Shown here: positions 24,925 to 30,607 of the stretch, piece after piece
Numbering within the stretch: the first letter of the stretch is position 1
Layout of the letters: every line of letters begins with the position of its first letter
Virus record (IMG/VR): IMGVR_UViG_3300020171_000008
Location: 1-48,922 of that record
Reading direction: 5' to 3' (one strand)
DNA length: 48,922 bases
Source of the DNA: a virus
The notes under the pieces: model-generated
Database searches by the model: none
Seen by the model: the letters and a program-made list of their open reading frames with translations, nothing else
What the model was told of the DNA's origin: nothing
Position numbers and translations under genes: made by a program

Positions 24925-25497
24925 ATGAAGCGTTATTTGTGGATTAGCATTGCGTGTTTCCTGATTGCAGCATATGGGATCTCACTGATGGGTTGCGCTA
25001 CAACTCAAGATAGAGCACAATTTTATCAAGCCCAACAGGAATTTGTAAAGATGCAGATGAGTCAGGAACAGAAACCTATGATTGATTTAAAAGCTGTTGA
25101 GGGAAAATCCATTGAGAATCTTGAAAGACTTACTATTTATATGCCTACGGCTGGACAAATTAGGGATTTCAAACAATTTTCTGAGGCCCATCCTGGCTGG
25201 GAAGTAGCGAAGGACGGCATACGGATGGTTACTACTCTTGGCGGAATCGGACTTGTTGTGAATGGAGTTACGGGACTTGCTGAATCCGTCGGTAAATATT
25301 CTGGTGGAAATACAACCTACAATCAATCTGTCAGTGGGGGTAGCACGGCACAGATTAGGACGATGGGCGATATGAGAACGGGTAATATTGGAAGCGGGAA
25401 CACGGTAGGCGGTCTGATTGACCAGACCAGTACCCCCACGGTGGTTTATCAACCGCCTCCGGTGGTGATCGAGCCAAGTTATCCGCCTACTCCCTAA
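24925..25497 (+). CDS. Phage lipoprotein (190 aa), possible lysis-associated
   Basis: ATG 24925 with AAGGAGGATGAT. Residues 1-23 are a type II signal peptide ending LMGC with the lipidated Cys at 24, followed by a helical, Gln-rich start (QDRAQFYQAQQEFVKMQM). A second hydrophobic region (GGIGLVVNGVTGLAESVG) is followed by a Gly/Thr/Asn-rich segment and a Pro-rich tail (VYQPPPVVIEPSYPPTP). A lipoprotein next to an endolysin recalls an outer-membrane spanin, but the Gly-rich middle is unusual, so anchoring or exclusion roles are open. Supports a Gram-negative host. Confidence 0.65.
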   Translation: MKRYLWISIACFLIAAYGISLMGCATTQDRAQFYQAQQEFVKMQMSQEQKPMIDLKAVEGKSIENLERLTIYMPTAGQIRDFKQFSEAHPGWEVAKDGIRMVTTLGGIGLVVNGVTGLAESVGKYSGGNTTYNQSVSGGSTAQIRTMGDMRTGNIGSGNTVGGLIDQTSTPTVVYQPPPVVIEPSYPPTP

Positions 25498-25521
25498 TTC
25501 TGTGAAAGTGAGGATACTGAA

Positions 25522-25728
25522 ATGAATGGATTTCTGGTACTTAATGACAAGGACTGGGAAAGTGCGACGCCGGAACAGCAAAGTTGGATGACCTTCAATA
25601 CGTTGAAGTCAATCGATGCGCGGTTGTCGAAACTGGAAAAGAGACCATTGATGGACAAGTTCTTTTCATTTCTCGGTGGAGTAATCGGTGGATTTGCGGC
25701 TGTTCTGGGGATTAAGATAGGGGGATAG
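25522..25728 (+). CDS. Small membrane protein, holin-associated type (68 aa)
   Basis: N-terminal soluble helix (SWMTFNTLKSIDARLSKLEK) and one C-terminal membrane segment (FFSFLGGVIGGFAAVLGIKI, residues 47-66). Small coiled-coil plus C-terminal anchor proteins of this type (XhlA-like) stand beside endolysins. The stop overlaps the endolysin start region (TAGATG). Confidence 0.6.
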   Translation: MNGFLVLNDKDWESATPEQQSWMTFNTLKSIDARLSKLEKRPLMDKFFSFLGGVIGGFAAVLGIKIGG

Positions 25729-26121
25729 ATGAATAAATTCAGCGCCATAAGCCGGGAACGCCTTGAGTCCTGCGATTCTCGATTGCAAAAGGTTTTCTCT
25801 GAAGTCATTAAGTATTTTGACTGTATGATTATTGAGGGGCATCGGGGCGAGGCATTGCAGCATCTATATTTCACCCAGGGCAAGAGCAAACTGGATTGGC
25901 CTTATGGACAGCATAATGCAATCCCGTCAAAAGCTGTGGACGCTATGCCCTTCCCGGTGATTTGGACCGATATAAACCGAATCTGTTATTTTGCAGGATA
26001 TGTTATGGCGACGGCCCTTTCGATGGGGATCAAACTTCGATGGGGGAAAGATTTCGATATGGACACCGACCTAAACGACCAAAAATTTATAGACGGCCCT
26101 CACTACGAATTGGTGGACTAA
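25729..26121 (+). CDS. Endolysin, M15-type L-alanyl-D-glutamate peptidase
   Basis: 130 residues. Zinc ligands and catalytic pattern of VanY/M15C: H62 and D71 in QHNAIPSKAVDAMPF, and H125 with E127 in DGPHYELVD at the C-terminus. Usual family length about 125-145. It cleaves the peptide cross-bridge of peptidoglycan. The C-terminal 25 codons have a second, diverged copy at 26632-26709, after the HNH gene that starts within this gene's stop (TAATG). The present C-terminus may have arrived with that HNH gene. Confidence 0.88.
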   Translation: MNKFSAISRERLESCDSRLQKVFSEVIKYFDCMIIEGHRGEALQHLYFTQGKSKLDWPYGQHNAIPSKAVDAMPFPVIWTDINRICYFAGYVMATALSMGIKLRWGKDFDMDTDLNDQKFIDGPHYELVD

Positions 26122-26639
26122 TGCTTACTTGCACTCGCTGTAGAGAAACGAAAGAGATGGAACTGTTTAAGATTGCAAAGGATCGACTCACTGGTCGATC
26201 TTCGTGGTGCAAGAAATGCCACTCGGAAGTTCAATGTAAAAGACAAACCGTCGCGCGTAATAAGGAAAAGGATAGAAAATATAGGGCTTCCGAAAAATAC
26301 AAACTATCGCAGAGGAAATTCAAAAAGAGTGTCCTGTGCGTAGTGGCGAGGAGAAGATATAATCAAGGTGAGTCAGGAAGGACGGCACAAGCGCGATGGC
26401 GATCTAACAGAAGAGATAACAATTTGAAGGTGATCAATACGCTGACAGTTTTTGAGTGGAATCAGATATTAGAAGATCAGGGTAATCGGTGCGCGGTGTG
26501 TAATATCATATTCAGTCATGAAAATATCATGACTCGACCAGAACGGGATCATATTATCCCGTTGACTGCCGGCGGAGGATTGTCGAAAGACAACGTGCAG
26601 GCACTTTGCAGACGGTGTAACGCGAAAAAGGGGCCGTGA
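26121..26639 (+). CDS. HNH endonuclease inserted at endolysin 3' end
   Basis: 172 residues; ATG overlaps the endolysin stop. N-terminal zinc knuckle (CTRCRETK ... WCKKCHSEV), a basic Arg/Lys-rich linker, and a classical HNH domain: RCAVCNIIFSH, RDHIIPLTAGGGLSKDNVQA, CRRCNAKKGP. Acts as a site-specific nickase or double-strand nuclease in related systems. It separates the working endolysin end from an older copy of the same end, the expected footprint of invasion with replacement of the target's 3' part. Confidence 0.9.
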   Translation: MLTCTRCRETKEMELFKIAKDRLTGRSSWCKKCHSEVQCKRQTVARNKEKDRKYRASEKYKLSQRKFKKSVLCVVARRRYNQGESGRTAQARWRSNRRDNNLKVINTLTVFEWNQILEDQGNRCAVCNIIFSHENIMTRPERDHIIPLTAGGGLSKDNVQALCRRCNAKKGP

Positions 26640-26709
26640 TTGGGACGGGGACACGGATCTGAACGATCAGACGTTCAAAGATGGACCTCATTGGGAGGTC
26701 ATAGACTAA
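26632..26709 (+). pseudogene. Displaced former 3' end of the endolysin gene
   Basis: In phase it encodes GRDWDGDTDLNDQTFKDGPH followed by WEVID-stop; the endolysin ends GKDFDMDTDLNDQKFIDGPH followed by YELVD-stop: 17 of 25 residues identical, including the active-site H and E. It has no start of its own and the first bases overlap the HNH 3' end. Clear remnant of the pre-insertion endolysin terminus. Confidence 0.88.
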
Positions 26710-26718
26710 GGAGGCGTT

Positions 26719-26892
26719 ATGAAAAAGAGTTTTTGGAGAAGCAAGACGTTATGGGCCAATGCGCTGGCAACAGTAGCCTTGGGGATTCAAACAGCGTATG
26801 GGTTCGTGATCCCGGCAGAGTTTCAGGCGTATGCGCTGATCGGCATTAACGCACTACTAAGGCTGATTACAAAACAAGGATTAGAGGCATGA
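26719..26892 (+). CDS. Holin-like small membrane protein (57 aa)
   Basis: ATG follows TAAGGAGGCGTT. Starts MKKSFWRSKTLWANALATVA, a frequent opening of phage holin-like proteins; two hydrophobic segments (about 11-30 and 35-50, ALIGINALLRLITKQG). Sits next to the endolysin relic and would originally have followed the endolysin directly. Expected to form the lesion that lets the endolysin reach the wall. Confidence 0.65.
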   Translation: MKKSFWRSKTLWANALATVALGIQTAYGFVIPAEFQAYALIGINALLRLITKQGLEA

Positions 26893-26897
26893 AGTAA

Positions 26898-27062
26898 TTG
26901 AACTCGATCCTTTACAGAATCCTGCTGACTGTGGCTATACAGGGACTGAAATACCTGCGTAGCCAGCAGGCCAATCTAACCAACGAACAGCGGGCGGAAA
27001 TGCGGGCCGAAGAAAAGAAGATGTATGGAAAGAGATGGTATGAGGTTAGGAGTGAACCATGA
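26898..27062 (+). CDS. Small protein with N-terminal hydrophobic segment (54 aa)
   Basis: TTG start just after the holin-like stop; ends ATGA with the next gene. MNSILYRILLTVAIQGLKYL could be a membrane or signal segment, followed by a charged helix (NEQRAEMRAEEKKMYGKRW). The coupled downstream gene and its coding appearance support it; the non-ATG start is the weak point. A small spanin-like component is possible. Confidence 0.5.
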   Translation: MNSILYRILLTVAIQGLKYLRSQQANLTNEQRAEMRAEEKKMYGKRWYEVRSEP

Positions 27063-27604
27063 CGGAAGAGCATTATCTAACCCTTGACGAGATTCGTGCG
27101 ATCCCGGTAGATGAATATCCCTTCATGGTGTTTGCAGATAATATCAGGGGATTCTTTTCTCTCGGCGTAAAGATCAGGAACCACGGGAGTTACGGTCATT
27201 TTATGTGGTTAATCGGTCCAGACCGTCTTGCCTCACAGTGGTTCTATTTCCGGGAATTTCCACTTGACCACTTTGCTGGATGCACCTTGAAACTGGTCAA
27301 TAATCCAGAATGGACAATATATCAAAGGGTAAAAATCATCAGTGCTATCCGGGATGATCTTGCTAAACCTTGGTATAAAACACTGTACGATGCTCCCGCC
27401 ATTGTTGGTCAGTTACTTGGATTGGACTGGTTTCAGTTGAAACTTAACCGGATCTGTTCAGAGACCATTGACTATTTAGGGCGTGTTGATCCAGAGGCGG
27501 CGGCGTGGCTCCTAACAGAACATACTCCAAATCCTACTGAGGTAAACCTTTGGACAAAGGCAAGAAAACGATTTAAAGTAAAGGGGCGTTACTCGCCGGA
27601 TTGA
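27059..27604 (+). CDS. Putative permuted papain-like (NlpC/P60-related) hydrolase
   Basis: 181 residues. GFFSLGVKIRNHGSYGHFMW places a histidine in a strand near the N-terminus and NRICSETIDYLGRVDPEAA places a Cys before a helix near the C-terminus: the order of circularly permuted NlpC/P60 (YiiX-like) enzymes. If right, it would act on peptidoglycan or amide bonds as a lysis accessory or virion enzyme. Start is ATGA-coupled. Its last 16 bases overlap the convergent HNH gene, so the two transcripts meet with no visible terminator. Confidence 0.5.
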   Translation: MTEEHYLTLDEIRAIPVDEYPFMVFADNIRGFFSLGVKIRNHGSYGHFMWLIGPDRLASQWFYFREFPLDHFAGCTLKLVNNPEWTIYQRVKIISAIRDDLAKPWYKTLYDAPAIVGQLLGLDWFQLKLNRICSETIDYLGRVDPEAAAWLLTEHTPNPTEVNLWTKARKRFKVKGRYSPD

Positions 27605-28179
27605 CTCTCCTTATTCCATCGTGTCGAAGGGGCCAAATATGGTTTACAGTTTATATGCTCCTCAGACAGCAAAAACTCCAAAGCCGCATCCCGAAGTTCT
27701 GGAAAATTAAGTCTTGCACTCTCTCCGAAATACTTTTCAGCAGATCTGTCATAAGCAAGTGCCGCGCTTTTTATTGTGTTATGCGTCCCACAATATATTT
27801 CTACTCCTTTAACGCATATTCTTGCTTGCCATTTTTTCGTTTGTTTATGCCATGTCACTCCTCGGAAACCAGACGTATTGGTTGAGAACATTCGATGGTT
27901 ATGTCCATTGAGAGAGGACGTAGCTAATCGTAGATTATTCCTCCTATTATCTAACCCATTGCAGTTTTTATGGTCACACAACTTTCCATCCTTATATTGT
28001 AACCCGAGTATTTCACGGTGCATCTGTATTTCCCGTTGTGCGCCGTTTAAACACTCCGAACGTGCGGCATAGAACAGATTATCCCGCTTCCTTGCAAACC
28101 ATTTATGTAAAATCAAGCCCCCATAATCTTCATCATCAACGATTGCCGCCTTGCCTTTGGTTAATGGTATTTCCTTCAT
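27589..28179 (-). CDS. HNH-AP2 homing endonuclease with captured host-gene tail
   Basis: 196 residues. HNH_3 core (QMHREILGLQYKDGKLCDHK, NGLDNRRNNLRLATSSLNGH) and AP2 domain (GFRGVTWHKQTKKWQARICV, YCGTHNTIKSAALAYDRSAE, FGESARLNFP). AP2 proteins normally end about here, but this one runs on with ELRDAALEFLLSEEHINCKP. The neighbouring upstream gene (28176-28466) ends KLRDAAIEFLGRKQ, so the extra tail looks like the displaced 3' end of that gene fused in phase. Start overlaps the upstream stop (ATGA). Confidence 0.88.
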   Translation of the reverse strand: MKEIPLTKGKAAIVDDEDYGGLILHKWFARKRDNLFYAARSECLNGAQREIQMHREILGLQYKDGKLCDHKNCNGLDNRRNNLRLATSSLNGHNHRMFSTNTSGFRGVTWHKQTKKWQARICVKGVEIYCGTHNTIKSAALAYDRSAEKYFGESARLNFPELRDAALEFLLSEEHINCKPYLAPSTRWNKESQSGE

Positions 28180-28466
28180 TGTTTCCTCCCGAGAAATTCT
28201 ATCGCAGCATCTCTTAATTTGCCAGGTTCGAGAATTAACTCAAAGGCTTCTTCAAGCGTAGCATAATGGGTCGAGCAATATTTCACAGATATGAAATCAA
28301 GAAATTTGTTCCAGTCTGGACGCTTTTTCATCTCCCTCAGCAGGAGATGGATGCCGTCGGGGGTAGTGAAGTCGGGATTCTTCTCAAAGTGTCCATACCA
28401 ACCTTCCATTGTACTCCAAGGCAGTCCCAACTTCAAGGCGAGTTCCTTATTCTTTATTCTGTTCAT
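28176..28466 (-). CDS. Hypothetical protein, target of HNH insertion (96 aa)
   Basis: ATG with GGGGAGGCCACCG upstream. It opens like an HTH-type sequence (KNKELALKLGLPWSTMEGWY) followed by a Trp/His-rich domain (HFEKNPDFTTPDGIHLLLRE, WNKFLDFISVKYCSTHYATL) and ends EPGKLRDAAIEFLGRKQ. The final 13 codons probably came with the HNH gene: they double as its ribosome site (GGGAGGAAACAATGA). Function unknown; a DNA-binding role is possible. Confidence 0.65.
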   Translation of the reverse strand: MNRIKNKELALKLGLPWSTMEGWYGHFEKNPDFTTPDGIHLLLREMKKRPDWNKFLDFISVKYCSTHYATLEEAFELILEPGKLRDAAIEFLGRKQ

Positions 28467-28767
28467 CGGTGGCCTCCCCGAGAGCGTCCCGCAGCCTCAT
28501 TGACCTTTTTACTAACTCGGCTAACTTGTCGGATGGCGCAGCACCCCAAATCACCACGTATGAGACTACGTTCTCGGCAGCCTTTAGTCTATCACGCAGC
28601 CGTTCGTTCCTGGCGGTCAGGGCGGCAATCCGATCCATTGCTTCTTCTTTCTCGTATCGCAGTGTAGACATCTCATAGTCCACTTCGCCATACTTTAGCC
28701 AATCTCCGGTAGTAGACTCTATTGGTACTACGGAACCATTACTTGCATTCATGCAATATCTTTGCAT
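28447..28767 (-). CDS. Coiled-coil small protein (106 aa)
   Basis: ATG with GAGGG upstream at good spacing. N-terminal region is acidic (VVPIESTTGDWLKYGEVDY), then a long heptad helix (RYEKEEAMDRIAALTARNER, LRDRLKAAENVVSYVV) and ELVKRSMRLRDALGEATDEQ. Overlaps the next gene by 20 bases. No known function. Confidence 0.6.
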   Translation of the reverse strand: MQRYCMNASNGSVVPIESTTGDWLKYGEVDYEMSTLRYEKEEAMDRIAALTARNERLRDRLKAAENVVSYVVIWGAAPSDKLAELVKRSMRLRDALGEATDEQNKE

Positions 28768-28768
28768 A

Positions 28769-29263
28769 TTAAAAACCCTCCATTTTAAGGAGATCGTCGT
28801 ATCTTTGTTGATATGTATCCCTCTCAGAGGTCAGGGTAGCGATCTGTTCCACCATGTCGTCGCAGAGCATTACCAAAAGAGGTCCAGTTAAGTCAACATT
28901 TGGACGACAGATACCGGCCTTCACTGCTGCATTACGGATCGCAGCACCAAGATCGTTCCGTTCTGTTCTCATCTCCTTCATCGCCGCTTCGAGTTCCGCG
29001 ATCCTGGCGTAAAAGTCAGGGATTTCAAGATACCAATACTCCCCCGCTTCTACCCATTCTCCGAGTTGGAAGCTCTCGCCGGTAACGCCGACAACCTCAA
29101 TAAATCTCCCGCCCTCTGGCCCAGGTGGTCCATCAAAAACTATCCTAATCTTTTTGCCTTTAAGGGCGAGTCCCTTATTCTTATTCTTATTCTTTCCCCA
29201 TATATCTCTGTGATCCGCTTCAAGATTGTTCATGGCAATGACCTTATCAAGTTCACTTTCCAT
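28769..29263 (-). CDS. Hypothetical protein with SH3-like segment and coiled coil (164 aa)
   Basis: Residues 28-85 are beta-rich (LKGKKIRIVFDGPPGPEGGR, FIEVVGVTGESFQLGEWVEA); residues 85-164 are helical with RIAELEAAMKEMRTERNDLG and DDMVEQIATLTSERDTYQQR. The heptad segment LEAAMKEMRTE recurs as LEAAVKEMRTE in the gene at 29363-29665, so the two are partial paralogues. GAGGGGAAG precedes the start. Confidence 0.6.
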   Translation of the reverse strand: MESELDKVIAMNNLEADHRDIWGKNKNKNKGLALKGKKIRIVFDGPPGPEGGRFIEVVGVTGESFQLGEWVEAGEYWYLEIPDFYARIAELEAAMKEMRTERNDLGAAIRNAAVKAGICRPNVDLTGPLLVMLCDDMVEQIATLTSERDTYQQRYDDLLKMEGF

Positions 29264-29292
29264 CTTCCCCTCCTTTCAGGATCATAGACAAT

Positions 29293-29451
29293 TCAAGATC
29301 CGGCACACGGAAACTTCCGAAACATCAACTCATCCATCTTGAGTGATCGTGGATGGATGCCTTTAGCAATTAACGTCTGTCGGTAAGCATCCCTTAACGG
29401 CTTGATCTTGCGCCACCATTTTGCCAGGGCAAAATATCCCCACCAACTCAT
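29293..29451 (-). CDS. Small basic Trp-rich protein (52 aa)
   Basis: ATG 29451 has GGGGAGAAG directly upstream. Product begins MSWWGYFALAKWWRKIKPLR and continues DAYRQTLIAKGIHPRSLKMD. It overlaps the 3' end of the preceding gene by 89 bases in another frame, which is long, but codon appearance and ribosome site favour this frame over the preceding gene's odd C-terminus. Confidence 0.5.
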   Translation of the reverse strand: MSWWGYFALAKWWRKIKPLRDAYRQTLIAKGIHPRSLKMDELMFRKFPCAGS

Positions 29452-29665
29452 CTTCTCCCCCTCCTTCTGTTCTCATTTCCTTCACCGCCGCTTCGAGGGC
29501 GGCAAGTTTGATTCGATGATCTGATTCACTTTCTTCAAGTTTGTTCGCCCATGCCTTCGATACAGCTATTTGATCGGCAAGGTGGTCGGCGTAGAGAGCA
29601 ACTTCTTGCAGCTTGCCAAAGAATTTCCTGTCGTTACATATTTCTGCGATATATCTCTGGATCAT
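29363..29665 (-). CDS. Coiled-coil protein, partial paralogue of the 28769 gene (100 aa)
   Basis: Good ribosome site (GGAGGAGAAGAT). Helical throughout residues 1-68 (FFGKLQEVALYADHLADQIA, KLEESESDHRIKLAALEAAV). After KEMRTEG the sequence turns irregular (FCPGKMVAQDQAVKGCLPTD), lying over the 52-residue gene in another frame; this tail may be the result of a frameshift that removed the original C-terminus shared with the 28769 gene. Confidence 0.5.
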   Translation of the reverse strand: MIQRYIAEICNDRKFFGKLQEVALYADHLADQIAVSKAWANKLEESESDHRIKLAALEAAVKEMRTEGGGEDELVGIFCPGKMVAQDQAVKGCLPTDVNC

Positions 29666-29681
29666 CTTCTCCTCCTTCCCT

Positions 29682-29765
29682 TTAATAAAGTTGCAGTGAT
29701 ATAAAAAAGAGCAGACTAATTACAACAGCAAGTTCACATGCTATTATTGTTAATATCAGTACCAT
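29682..29765 (-). CDS. Tiny membrane protein (27 aa)
   Basis: A very strong ribosome site, AAGGAGGGGGAAAATG, precedes an ATG that opens a 27-codon frame coding for one hydrophobic segment (VLILTIIACELAVVISLLFF). Size and hydrophobicity match the single-span mini-proteins that phages make early in infection. Too short for homology arguments. Confidence 0.5.
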   Translation of the reverse strand: MVLILTIIACELAVVISLLFFISLQLY

Positions 29766-29782
29766 TTTCCCCCTCCTTGAAA

Positions 29783-29878
29783 TCACTCGTTGTTATAGTC
29801 GGCTCGGTGAATCCCCCGACTTACGCCCACTAAGTGATTTGTATGGTAATCCGGTACTTGGATCAATCGACACTGCAT
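29783..29878 (-). CDS. Mini-protein (31 aa)
   Basis: AAAGGGGGTG immediately precedes the ATG. Product MQCRLIQVPDYHTNHLVGVS followed by RGIHRADYNNE is polar with several His. The stop lies 18 bases before the next mini-gene's start, within its ribosome site region. Supported by the ribosome site and packing only. Confidence 0.4.
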   Translation of the reverse strand: MQCRLIQVPDYHTNHLVGVSRGIHRADYNNE

Positions 29879-29930
29879 CACCCCCTTTCAAAAGGTTGGC
29901 GCGTTATTCGACAGGATGCGCGGCCCCCTG

Positions 29931-30014
29931 TTACTGCTGAAAATGCGGGTGTATAGGACAGGGCATCTTCGCAGAACTATTTCCATCGTAACAAGTGCAT
30001 CTCAGTTTAATCAC
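29931..30014 (-). CDS. Cys/His-rich mini-protein (27 aa)
   Basis: GTG start overlaps the upstream stop as GTGA, with AAGGGG just before it. MIKLRCTCYDGNSSAKMPCP followed by IHPHFQQ has C-x-C ... C-x2-H-x-H spacing suited to one zinc ion. Follows a larger zinc-ribbon gene in the same operon. Confidence 0.45.
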   Translation of the reverse strand: MIKLRCTCYDGNSSAKMPCPIHPHFQQ

Positions 30015-30250
30015 CCCCCTTCGGTTATCCTGCAATACGGACCGAGCATTTCCTTGAGGCAATGCTGACAAAGATCGCAGTCAACCTTTGTTTCATCCCC
30101 AAAAATGGAGCCATATCCGCCGGTAAGCCGGATATGGTGCATCTCCGGGTATTCTATCATATCGTCTGGTCGGACGATCTTGCAGCACTTATCACAAGAA
30201 ATACTTTCTATTTTCTCTTGCCAAACCTGCACTTTGGTCGTGTTTATCAT
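30011..30250 (-). CDS. Zinc-ribbon protein (79 aa)
   Basis: ATG with GGGGGATGAAAC upstream. Two metal knuckles, CDKCCKIV (residues 19-26) and CDLCQHCLKEM with a further Cys in GPYCRI, frame a beta region (HHIRLTGGYGSIFGDETKVD). Small treble-clef or rubredoxin-like phage proteins often modulate host proteins. First gene after the non-coding inverted-repeat region. Confidence 0.65.
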   Translation of the reverse strand: MINTTKVQVWQEKIESISCDKCCKIVRPDDMIEYPEMHHIRLTGGYGSIFGDETKVDCDLCQHCLKEMLGPYCRITEGG

Positions 30251-30264
30251 GTTTCATCCCCCTT

Positions 30265-30607
30265 TCATCTGAGCCTTTTCGGGTGCTGGCGGAGCGAAGA
30301 ATTTGGCATACTTTAAGCTACGGATTTTAACCGTCGTGCAACTCCGCCAGCTTTTCAAAGAAGGTCACGGTTAACCCCTACTTACTCGCCTTGCATGCGG
30401 CCCCTCGTCCCGTCAAATCGGGAGTCTCCGCGAAGCCGTGACCAGTTTCAAGATCGGTTGTCATGGCCGCGCCTTCTACCGGCTATGCTTGTTCTGCATA
30501 CGCTCCTACATCCTTTGCTGCATGACAACCTTCATCGTTTCAAAGATCGTGGCGGGGCCGGTTCGAGCCTACTAACCGGGGTGTCAGTCACGCCGAAGCG
30601 CCGCCCT
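30265..30607. other. Non-coding array of tRNA-sized inverted-repeat units
   Basis: No convincing gene longer than 28 codons. Unit A 30286-30350 (CTGGCGGAG/CTCCGCCAG), unit B 30363-30443 (GGTCACGG/CCGTGACC), unit C 30456-30530 (GGTTGTCATG/CATGACAACC), weak unit D 30551-30605 (GGCGG/CCGCC, inner CCGGTT/AACCGG). Spacers of 12, 12 and 20 bases carry TTTTCAAAG, TTTCAAG and TTTCAAAG. Inner hairpins: A has ACGG-ATTTTAA-CCGT, B has CCCG/CGGG within GCGG/CCGC, C has TATGC-TTGTTCT-GCATA. Canonical T-loops are absent. Confidence 0.65.

Noticed and set aside
26038-26709. Group I intron in the endolysin
   Set aside because: The endolysin frame is complete upstream of the HNH gene and the HNH gene starts within its stop; no intron core sequence was seen between them.
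30286-30530. Calling units A-C tRNA genes
   Set aside because: Size and closing stems fit, but none has a TTCRANY T-loop with its stem, the D-loop GG or a sensible base 37; kept as unclassified structure.
30551-30580. GGTTCGAGCC as a tRNA T-arm
   Set aside because: Bases on either side do not pair as a 5-bp T-stem; the sequence pairs better as CCGGTT/AACCGG.
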